NCBI GenBank assembly: GCA_947568835.1
Contig: OX387603.1
Span: 15,648,651-15,712,650, forward strand
From: Protonemura montana
Taxonomy: Eukaryota; Arthropoda; Insecta; Plecoptera; Nemouridae
DNA: 64,000 bases
Direction: 5' to 3'
A program made the position numbers and the translations under genes. This document shows, one piece after another, positions 47,088 through 58,500 of this stretch. The notes beneath the pieces are model-generated. The model was not told where the DNA came from. It searched no databases and saw nothing but the letters and a program-made list of their open reading frames with translations. Each line of letters opens with the position of its first letter. The stretch's first letter is position 1.

Positions 47088-50000
47088 CTACAGTCGTCCA
47101 CGTCCTCGAACACCCTTGGCTGTGCGCTTCCTTATTCGCTTCAAAGAGTGCGTTACAATCGCCATTAGAAGCTGAGCAGTGGCTGCGCCTGCACCGAAGG
47201 CCAGCAAAGCCAGCACGGGCAGCACGGTGTCGATGTCGATCGCCACGGCGTCGCCAGGAGGCGTCGGCGTCGGTTCGTTCAAGGCAGCAAGGTGCAGGTA
47301 GCGCAGCACGCCTCCAGCGATCAGTTTAAGGAGGCTGCGTGCAAAGTCAAAGGCGATGATGAGCGATTATAAGTTAAATTTTAATATACAAAATTGCAAA
47401 CAGTTTATGATAACATCAGGGCCTGGTGGAGTCGAACACTTTATTTTGAGGTATCGGACCTGCATTTAAAAAAAATAATGCTGGCTTTTAACTTATGCTG
47501 ATTTTACTGTGTTTCGAAGCGAAATCATTTGCAAGTTTGAATATGTGTTGTGTTTAACGACGCCCTATTTTGACAACAGGTCCTAAATCACTGGTCTAAA
47601 ACCGTAGAATATTGGATAATACAATAAAATAGGAAATACATCAAAATTTCACGTGCTTGTGGGGAATTTTAAGGTCCTAGAAAGCACTTGGTTATGGACT
47701 AAGCACATACGTCGTAGGGGTGTTACTCTTAGGCTTATTGACTGACTTGTGATTGAACAGTCCACGGTACGGACTGTTCAGCGGAAACGCGAGTCCCGCG
47801 CTGAACTTTATGAAGTGCTGAGGCAGGGCGATGATAGAGCAGTTGAGATGGTCTCGGATGATGCTGAGGGACTCGGATAACGAGATGAATGCGAATGGAA
47901 CTTGACATGCTCGTTCGAACCCTTCCAGGTGCGTCGTTGGAGTGTTCTCTGGGCTGTAAAAGTACTTGTCGGCCAGATGCTTCAGTACCCCACCTCGTGA
48001 GTCCTGCACAATGACAGCTGATTTTAGTTACACTTAAGTTTGTTGCTAACAATGACTTATCTTCGAAATATTGTTATGAAATAAAACGTTTGATACCCTT
48101 GTCTATTTATCAAATGGTTTAGCAAAATATTGCCTACATTGAGTATTCGTGGTTAATCTTAAACACTTTTCCACTCGGTTTGGCTGTCTTTTCGGAATCA
48201 TATAAAAGAGGAGACAACAAACAAAGAAAATTCGAGTCCAATAAATTGGAATAGGTCATCTCGTCAGCAACTCTCTCGAAGGTAACCCCTGAAGCAACCA
48301 AATTGTGCTCAAAAGATAAATAATTCCGCAGGGGCGGCTTGTAAGGGAGGGCAACAGGGCTGGAGACCTCGTTTAGGAATCCTCTCACGAGCCACCACTG
48401 GGATAATTTGTCTTTATGGACTCACCATGAAACGCATGTGCACGATTGACTTGTTTGTGGTGCCGAGCTGGAACACACTTTGGGCATTGATATCGTCCAT
48501 GGTGTGAAAGGGCACCGAACTGCGCACAACTGCCAGATTGGAGAGCAACGCTGCACCGTAGCTGGCAGACACCAGGAGGCCCAATCCGTACATTATCACG
48601 TGTGTCATTCGACACCCTATGTGTCGTGAGCTGCTGTCGCATCCTAGCACAGAAACAGGTGTGATAAACAGGTAATCACGAATCGGTACGTTCTAGAGAT
48701 GCTCTGGAGCACCACGATTGAAGAGAACTTTGATATTTTACTATCCTTTTCGGAAAGTATTTTCTTCAAAAGCGTAACTAAACATCAGAACAAAAAAAAA
48801 ACTCAAAGAGAGAACTTATAGGGCGATATAATCAGGTGCCTATTTTAAAATTTGGCTTTAAAATTCAGTAACTTCGCAAAGTGAAAATTCTTCTCTAAAT
48901 CCTCCTGGCAAAAACGAACTCATAAAAAATAGTAAGGATGATCCTATTGGAGGTTATGTCTCACCCTGGTGACAAAGGATTACGGAGAACGATAGGAATA
49001 GAGCATCTTCAAACGACGTTCTAGTAGTGTCTCCCATGAACCGGCAAGAGAAATAGAAAATCAGCGTGAAGAACAAGATGGCTAGCAAGATGGTTATCCA
49101 GAGATGGTAGCTGAACGGGTTCACGAGGCTCTCCCACTTCCCGTGGAGTTCTTCGGGACGCGCGATGAAGACGCGAAACCTGTTGGAAGTTTGGACGCAT
49201 TGGCCTTGTGTGAGGTTTCCAGACGATACTTTCTACAGCATGGCAAAATCTTCTGTGGTTGCATTTTTCAAATATTCATCTATCCATAGAATCGCATTAG
49301 ATACAGACAGCCTTATTTTGGTAACTTAACTAGATTTGCCAAATGTATTTGCATTCTTCTTTCCGATTAAATATTTTAAACATGTTTCCAACGTGAAAAA
49401 ACTAGCAAAACAGTCTGCTGGTGTTTTAACTAAAATCATATCTTTGATATTATTGTGTAGACAGGCAAATAATCACTTCTAGGTAACTATGAGCGCTAAT
49501 GGTATCCAAAAACAATATAGTATCGCCCTTACGGAATCACGGCCAAGGGATGCGAGAAGTCTGTCCTGACCTCCCTGGGCCTGGTTTGCGCTATGTAAGC
49601 GGAACTGACTTCCGCCTCTCCAACGACGACGGCTTCTATAATGTCTTCCCAAGGGTTTCCGGTCACCACCGAAGCGACGCTGTGCAGGGATCTGCCGAAG
49701 AAAAAAGTTCGGTGGGGGAAAAATTGTTTTCAAAAATGCGTATTGATTATGGAACCTGACTTCTCACTGCATACAGTTGAGAAAAAAATATGCATGAACC
49801 TCAAAAAAGTTCAGTGTGAGTTGTTTTAATTTCTTGGAAAGAGTTCCTTACCGGAAGTGCATGTGCTTCTCAAGGATACTCCACACCTTTCCACAGAAGC
49901 CTCCTAGAACGATTGACTTATCCTGGTCGATGGAGAGAGTTGACAGTGGAGGATCCTGAAAGGATTGAAAAGGATATTTTAGTACCATTCTTTTAAATGC

Positions 50001-51357
50001 GCAGCTTAGAAAAACAACAAAGTACCCAAACCAATCAGATTTCCTGTATGTATCGACCTCATCTAAAGAGGCTTATCAGAACTTGGCAATAGTCAAGTAA
50101 TCAGAGATAATCTTTCCTCGGTAGCATCATTTGAGAAAATGTAACGTTCAGATTCTGGTTTCCTGGTGGAGCCATGTGCCGCCGTACTTAGGATGGAAGT
50201 TCTATGCCTAGAGCTTTATGGGGTCTTGGAACTATTACAGGGAAAAGACTTGTTTGAAATTTGAAAATTATTTTCTTCTCGACTAACATGTACACTGGAG
50301 GAGCGAATCGAAAGCCCTTCCAGAGAATTCCGTCGGTTGTAGAGTCTCAAAGATGGTGGCATTAAGCCCCCGTTTTGCGTCCAGGAGCCAAAGAAGGGCG
50401 CTTTCAGAGGTAGGTTGGCGGAAATCCTATACACCTGTTAAATCAAATAATTGAAAAATGACGGAAAACACAAAATATCGCTTAAGGGTTTTTTAAAAGA
50501 AAGTGTGTGGTTGTTAGAAGCATTCGAAGTTAAGAATGAGAGTTGGATTCCTTTGCCAGTGTGGTTCCAATTATTTATTTATTTATTTGCAGTGTGGTTT
50601 TCAAAGACTACAACCGAACGTACCTCGGTGAATGTCACTCCGTCAACATTTCCAGGGCTGGCAACAAGGACTTCGCGGTCAAAGGGGACATTTGTCCCTT
50701 CAAAGAGCTGACCGATTGTTTCATTTTCTTCACGGAAAAACACCCATTTAGGGCGACGCGAGTACAATTCCTTGTCAGTCTACACACACAACGTAAACAT
50801 TTAACAAAAATGGGTTGAGATCTGTAGCATGTTTTTGTGGTTTCGGGTATTTTATGATTTTCGCTTACATGAGTAAAATGGTTGGCAATGAAGGAAGATG
50901 AGTCTTGCAGCACGAAGAAAATGTGGTTGCTTGAATTTTCAAATTTCGAGATAGTGTTTTTAATAGTTTGTGTCGAAAGAACGCTAGTTGGTACTGGTAC
51001 ACTACTCAAATGCTTGCTTATTTGGACAGCCGCACGTTGACCATTCAAAGCTGAAAAAAAAATTTAGTCCGGGAAAGAATGTTTGATGAACACACAATCG
51101 GTGTCAGAAACGGATACCAATCGCCAGAATATGATATCAATATTAAAGTTAAAAATATTCAAAATATTTCCCTCTATTAGAGTTAGTTTTGTGTAACACT
51201 CACAGGATACAAGCTGTATTACATTTCTGCTTGAAAAGTAGCGACGAAGCGCAGCTAGAATGTTGGCCGTGGTGTGTGATGAACAAAACCCAGTGGCGTT
51301 TGTTGAAGTAATCAAAATGAAGAAGACTGTTAACAATGTTTTAGACTTTGCCAACAT
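47088..51357 (-). CDS. Divergent ionotropic receptor (IR), ten exons, complete
   Basis: A variant ionotropic glutamate receptor of the arthropod chemosensory IR class, acting in the plasma membrane of sensory cells. Exons (5' to 3'): 51357-51204, 51050-50869, 50779-50624, 50434-50294, 49955-49852, 49691-49533, 49179-48965, 48643-48426, 48003-47747, 47334-47088; all phases agree, 610 aa. A signal peptide (MLAKSKTLLTVFFILITSTN) is followed by a divergent N-terminal region and the S1 ligand lobe (LYNRRNSLEGLSIR; VLGGFCGKVWSILEKHMHF; IEAVVVGEAEVSSAYIAQTR; PREVRTDFSHPL, whose first Arg aligns with the iGluR ligand-binding Arg). Then come M1 (about 324-346), a pore loop, M3 ending SASYGAALLSNLAV (396-409), the S2 lobe (FAFISLSESLSIIRDHLNCS) and M4 (about 565-590). 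The second intron-exon cluster near 47.55 kb contains the dispersed-repeat core. The subfamily cannot be assigned; it does not read as a conserved co-receptor. Confidence 0.92.
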
Positions 51358-52544
51358 TTTCTTATGAGTTCCTCGTGCCGTTCATCGATCACGCACAGTT
51401 CTCGTTTGTTCGAAACCTTAGAGGGTGAAAGCTGGACTGTAAATCACAAAAAAAAGTATTTCAAATCTAGTCCACATCACAAGATGTGTCGCTGAGATTA
51501 TTTAAAACCTTTTTACTGGAGACTTATTCATTCCGTGATGGAGCGTTTTATCTTGTAACATCGTTTTGCAAACTAAAAAGCTTTGTTTGGTTACAAAAAA
51601 CATTTTAAGTTGTGATAACATAAACCACTCGGCGTAATGAAAACACTTTTCCTACAAGCCGCAGGAAAATTGTGCCATTTTGAAGAGATTTTATTTTTAA
51701 TATGTCTTGGGTGAAGAGAAATATTATGTTAGCAGCTCACTGTGCTCTGTGAGATTAATTCTGTGACTTCTGACGGGTTTTCTACTATATCAAACAAGCT
51801 TAGAGCTCCCTTTGGATATACAACAAGGAAAGATTGCCTATTTTTTGTGTGTATTGTCCTGTTGGCTATGTTTCCCAAAAAAGCTTTCCATTTTTGTGAC
51901 AATGGGGTGGGGTTGCAGTGTATCATTCCCGAAATGTACAAATTATTTTCATATTCCTTGAGTGCTTTTTTTGAATCAGTCCTGCTCGTTCATCAGCATT
52001 GCCATTTTTATCAAGATAAGATCTCAGAATTGCCGGAGTTTGAGAAATTGTACAGCCTTATCGACCAAACTATATGATTCAATAATAATGATTCAATCAT
52101 TGATGCTTATAGTAAATGTGAAGGAAGAAAAATGCAGAGTGTCTTTGGAGGAGAGTCAAGGAAAGTGAAAATAGAGGCAAAAAGTAAACATATATAAAAT
52201 ATGATAACATTAGTTAAATTAAATATATTAAAATATATTATATCTTATAACTAAGGATAATTTGCGATTAACAATATATTATTCAAGTCACTCTAAAGCA
52301 CACGTACACAACGCAAATAATCGTAATTTCTTATCGGTGGGATATAATCGTAGATAAAGCCATTTGTAACACCAGCTGAGTTAAATTTCTTATACTTAAA
52401 ATTAAATCATCCCTGACGATGAATGATGATATTATGGTACTGTATGGTATACTGTTTGCGATATTCTATCGAAACTTTCGCATGGTGAACTTTGAGTTCC
52501 ACAATCGATGGTGATGAGGGATGCAGAAATATATTTACATAACA
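51358..52544. other. IR 5' flank and Shade 3' flank
   Basis: AT-rich DNA between two minus-strand genes in tandem orientation (Shade upstream, IR downstream). It should hold the 3' UTR of Shade and the promoter of the IR. No clear TATA box or other gene was recognised. Confidence 0.45.
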
Positions 52545-55500
52545 TTACACCCGCTTTCTATCTCTGAAGACAAAATTTGACGAGACGTTCGGTACCAGCA
52601 TGAATTCAAATTGTGGCTCCATTTCTCCTCGGTACTCGATGTGAAACTCTCTAACCAACTGCAAACAAAAAAAAAATATATCAAAATTAAATTAAACAAA
52701 AAAAAACAGGTTAAATTGGGTAGCCATGTTAGATTACAGCATGTTATGGTTTTAATTAGCTGTCATGTACAACTAAACGAATGATAAGGCAGAATCACAT
52801 ATATCTGTGGCATAATGCAATATAACTTTGATATAAGAAGTAAGTCATGTTAAGTTCCGCTTAAAAGTCGAGTTTCGATTCAACCCCTTACTGTCTGAAA
52901 AGCGGTAACCAGTGATACATCAAAGCTGCGCCTGCTGCCAACCCAAAGGCTTGGAACATTTTGAGGTTCAACCCACTAACGGCAACCAGTCATACACCTA
53001 AGCAAGGCACAATACCAACATCTGGCATTTGAGTACCAGATCCGTAACTACTTCCCGAAATTCTACGACTGAAAACGTAACTCAGCTAAGAAATAGAATC
53101 CTTAGTGCTTTGATACTACCTGCCATTGTATAAAGTCGTTCGTATTGTTTTACCTTTGCTAAAAGAAGTTGCAGTTCCTGTTCTGAGAACCGTTTTCCGG
53201 GACAGGACCGCTTTCCGACGCCGAACGCGGCTATGAGCCAGGGACTACAGGTCATCTTGTTCTTGTTCTCTGGGAGCCAGCGCTCCGGTCGGAACGACTT
53301 GGCGTCTGTGAAGTTTTCCTCCTTTTGGCTGGCAAGCCAAGAGTGGCAAAGGACCACTGTCTGTCAACAAAAACACTCCGTGTTAAATCTTTGCTCCTCT
53401 ACTTTTCCAACGCTCCTAGTTCAGTGCCACTGAGCCCGAGTCAAAACAGTGCGTCTTTAAACAACAGAAATTACTGTGCAACGTTCGATGAGCATCAGAT
53501 TCACGCAAACAAATTTGGACAGTATATCAAAGTTTGTTTGCCTATGATGTAAAGAGCTAAATTATACAATATCCTGAACATTTAGAGTAAACAAGGTACA
53601 ACCTAAGGCCAACTTACCCCTGACTTTAAATCGTAGCCCCCAATGTCCAAGTCTTCTTCTAGGATCCTGGCAATGCACGGTGCCGCTGGTAGAACCCTAG
53701 AAAAAAATAAACCCATAATTTTAGTTACACTTAGTGTAAAACCAGCGCTGCTGTCTGCCGTCTCTAAATCGATGAATTATGAGAAAGACCAGAACGTGCA
53801 GTGCCAAAATTGAGTACACTAAAATTGATACTTAGACTCACCTATAGGACTCTGTGATGCACGCTTTAAGGTACTTTGCTCTGGGGAGATCCTCCAGTGT
53901 TAAAGAACAGTCTTCTGCCACCAGGCCGCTTAGCTCCTGGAAAAGTATCTCCTGCACCTCCGGGTGCTTGGCCATTAAGTATAGAAGAAAGGAGAGCGTG
54001 TTCGCCAGCTGAGGACAAAAGTAAAAAGTACATGACTGCAGTAGGTCGTTTATCCCAATATATTTTTCTGTCTCTACCTATATAGGGTTGATATTGATAT
54101 TTTTTATAATTTTAGGTAGATCTTGATCATTTTGCGCCTTAAAATATGCACAACTGAAATCCTTTTCGTGGCAGCAGTGTGTTCACATGCGAGTGAATGA
54201 GCTTGAAATAACTTGTAAATATTTTTTTCCTTGAAACTCTATGGAAGAGTCCTTGATTTTTACCGCGTGTATTCCTGCTGCAATGAAGTCGATCAACCCC
54301 GACTTTTTCTCCAACATGTGGAGCCCGTGGCCGTTAAGCACGGACAGAAAAACGCTCTGCCCTACGTCCACAGCGCATTCCTCGCCTTCCTGCCCTAGCG
54401 CCTGGTCCACGATGCTCGATACCACCCTGCAATCGTCGTCAAACGAATTGTTGGTGGGGAATTTTCTGTTCACTTTTACACCCATTCTCTAAGTTCCTTG
54501 CTTTATTCCGACATACGCTTTTCCGATTTTATCTCCTAGTCCATGTTAAGTTTATGGCATCGTCCTCATCATCACCCACTCATTCTCCGATGTCATTAGA
54601 CCAGTGCAACACGACCCGTTGCCAAAACAGTGCGTCTTTTAACACCACAAATCAACCACTTAACCAATCAGTTTGTTTGTAGGGAAGTATAATAGGTTGC
54701 AGCAGCAGTTGATAGACTGAGCTAACCTAGAAAGATTTTGGTTCTGTATGGGCTCCTTGTCTAACTGCCAGAATGGTGTAAATGCAATTTGCAGGTCATA
54801 CTAACTCCAGTCCCACAAATCTGAAACAAATTACGTAACCACCCAACCACCAACCAAAATTTAAACTTAAAAAAAAAGCTCACTCGTAAATCGTCTCCTC
54901 GCTTTTGACGTAAAGGTCGTAGGCCTTGCTGGGGAAGAACTTCCAGAAGGGAAAGCCGTAGACAGTGTCTCGGGAGGCGCGGAAAAAGCCATTTACAGCG
55001 TCGGCGAGCATCGTGACTCGTGGGTCGATGTCACCCCCGCTATTCAAGAAGCCCATTCTTCGTCCCAGGATAAACATACAAGTACCTGCGCAAAAAAACG
55101 GGGAAAATGAGTGAGTTTCATAAAGGCTATTAAACTAAAAAAAAAAAAACAGTTTTGGCTTATTTGGGAGACCTTGCTGTTGAAGTTTGAAGGACCATTG
55201 GACCACAGGTAGGGCCATCTATCAAAAGTGGTCCGAAAAATGTCTTAAAACTTCGTGGGGTACTACCAATTTCAGCCCATCTGATGAACTATCTGTGTAA
55301 GCTCAATCTGTGGCAGGACAGCTTACTTTCAAGCCCTATTCTCTTAGAGACGTTCTCGAACTCGGGGACCATGCCCGAGGGGTCGCGCAGTTCCCGAAGG
55401 ACTCGGCAGAAGTCCTCGGTCATCGCGTTGAGTTCGGGGAAGAAGGCGTACACGGTGTTCACTTTTTTCAGCTCTGGAGTGAGGTGATCTCTCAGACGTC

Positions 55501-58500
55501 CCCAAGCTGCACCTTGTCTGCATCGAGAAGATACACAGTGTGATTAAGAGGTTCTGTAGAATCTGTAGAACCACGAGATATTGCGATATTCAGGTTTTCT
55601 ATGTATTCCTACAGTACATTTCTCGAAAATTAAACCTTTCATTTGCCTGTGGTCATCGACAAACGACAAGTTATGTATGAGAAAGCCATTTTGGCTGAAA
55701 GAGAAATAAAATAACTCGTTAAGAAATTACAAATATGGATATAATTTAATTGATTTATTTACTTTTTAGTACTGCGCACATTTTAATTGGTTTTTTTATC
55801 GTCCTTGGGATCGAGTTAGACCTAAGACCATCTATAAAGTTTTCGAATTGGGATTTGAGGACTCGATTGATACTTGATTGGACTTCAATATTTAAGCAGC
55901 TTTGCTTGTAGCCAGTGGGTTGGGTTTTAGGTACTTGCTCTAGGGTTAGGGAAACCGTGTTTGGGGACTTCCAATGTACCTTTTGATTGGCTAAGCTAGC
56001 ATGCTATTATTCATACGGCCTCTGGCTTGGTGTTTGGGTCCTAAGTTTAGGGGACTTAGAAATTGGTCTACGGTTTGAAAACTCACTCGTGAACGATGCC
56101 CGAGTTGGGGTATCTATCGGGCCGACTGCTGCGGTAGTAGACCGCTAGCTCCGTGGGTGGACGCAGCGGAAACTTGCTAGGATAGCGGAACACGGTCTCT
56201 ATATCATCACGGTCCACAAGGCTGATCACAGGGATGTTGCCCAGGGCGTCCTCCCGCAAGACGGGTCCGTACTTGGCGAACATGTCTGCAAAGGTATGAG
56301 AAATCCTCATGAATTGTGTCTCCATGCGAATAGAAACACATAAGAAAAAACCTATAAAAAGGTCAGAACTTTTTTATCGGAGACGGTTATTGATGCCATC
56401 TGAATTCGAACTGTTTTCCCAACGTTCGGTTAAATAAGCTGTCTTTTATTATAAGCGTGCAGTACCTGTTTTGGAAAAATAATTATTTTATATTTTAGCT
56501 GAATAGCTAATGAGCAAAAAGCCTATGTGCTGACACACTGTGAAACTACAGAATCAATCAGTAAACAGGATGCTTAGGCTTGAAACAATGCGCATGTCTC
56601 CAAAAAATATTATTGGAAGGAGTGAAAGAAGTGAAAAGTGATATTAGCACGTATGTAAATATGTCAGACAAGGCACTACGGAGCATAGCGTAAATACGCA
56701 GAAAATGAATACAAGGCGACCAAGCAACAAACGCAGTTGAATTTGGCTTGCGAAGCATACACTATTCACTTGCAGTACTGGCTTACTAAGCAATTCGATT
56801 ATCAACTAGCTGTAAATCGCAAACAACGTAGCTAATTTAAGGGCTGGAAACTGGCCAATAACATCATGGTCAGAACTCGAACCCCACACCTCTAGATTAC
56901 ACTTCTTCAGCCTGACCACGGTCAAACGTGACATTTCTGTAAAGAAACTGCCTTTGTTTTTCTGTTGGCATCACGAATTGTTGTAATTTATCTGGCTAGC
57001 CGGCGCAGTTTGCTGTCCAAGTGAAGGCCTACCTCAACATAAAGCCTATTGAAACTGGCTTAAAAATACACGCGCCGGTTCATGGCTACGTGGACGCCCT
57101 CACAACGCCGCCGCCGTCGCGGCAATTTAAGCGTACTACGAGCAAATGCTGAGTGAAATGCTCTGATTCTTGTTTGTTATATCGGAAATAGGGTTCGGTT
57201 CGGTGGTGTAACATGCTGCTAATAACAAATGAATAGTTAGTTCTTGAATAGGGATTCGAACAAATTTCATCGTGAATGTACTCACATATAACGGAAACAA
57301 AATGAATGCGATGATATCTGATATAAGTTTTACCTCTGAAACCAGGAATACGTTTGCCACTTATTCAATATTCGGTCGTCAATATTCGAGGTCTGTTTCA
57401 AAATTAGAACGAATTGATTTAAACTTGAAACTTGATTTCCGATGTCAGTCACCTTCCTCGTCTGGAGGGGGGTGGAGGGGGATAACAATCAAAGAAACAA
57501 TAAAAAATAATGATATTGTCAAAAACAGCTTCGTTTCGTCCATATGATGCTAAACGTTACAGACTTTCTCAAGAATCTCCAATAACGTCAAGTCAAAAGT
57601 GTATCAATTCGCTATTTTTATACTATTTCCCTCTCGTCTTGCAGATGAGAAAAGTGATCCCCTTAATCTCTAGAACGCTCTCGAATGTTGAAGGGTCACT
57701 TACCTCCATATGCCTCGTGTATCTTGTTGGGCTTGTAGGTGCCTACGAACGGTGAGAAGATCCACTTGGTGCCGATGTAGGGCAGTCGTAGTGGACCGGG
57801 CACATCTTCCACCGTCTTCCTTCGCGCTGTCTTTGACGGAGACTCTGTCAGATGCCGCAGGGCTGCACAGAGGTCAGTATTATTGGGGGATGATACCTGT
57901 AGGTGTTTACTGTCTTATTGTTAATTTTAATATGGAGACCTGTCGATGCGGAGACGGCACCGAAGGGTTGACGGTAACAAACACAATCCTCGGTGAGGGG
58001 GTTGTAAATGTATTTATTAAATGAGAATAAGGTTTTCAGTAGTTTACCTAAAGCATAGTTGTCCGTTAACTTGTTATTCGGTTGACAGCAGAAAATTGGT
58101 CGCTGTTATTTGTGTAAACAGACTGAATTAATTCCAACTGAAAATTGAAACTTCTCGTTGGACTGCCACCGAAAAGCCGGAACCATTTACCTTTTCCTTG
58201 CTGTTTGTAATTTACCCTTGTAATTTACTGACTGACAGTTATAACTTAAAGGTATTCAATAAAGTAACAACTAACAAGCAATAAGTTTCAAACTCAAGCT
58301 TCCCATAATTTTGAAAAAGGTATGCCATTCCTAGAACGCTTACCGTTGAACGTTCTCATACTAAATTGCCAATACACATGCAAAACGAAAAAAGACCGAT
58401 TGAACCTTCATTTTTCTCTCTCCTTCCGATAATAATAGCACCTGCATGAATCTTAAGCGCCGCGTTGGAGTCATTACACTTTGTCAAAAGAGTTGTCAAC

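Noticed and set aside
49479-49733. 84-codon minus-strand open frame in the IR gene
   Set aside because: It is a shifted frame over exon 6; the correct frame gives the S1-lobe segment with agreeing splice phases.
52545-57862. Disembodied (CYP302A1) or Shadow (CYP315A1) identity for the P450
   Set aside because: APCIARILEED, TVVLCHSWLA, EQELQLLLAK and MEPQFEFMLVP together match the Shade pattern, as do RPDRY and LGRRMGFL.
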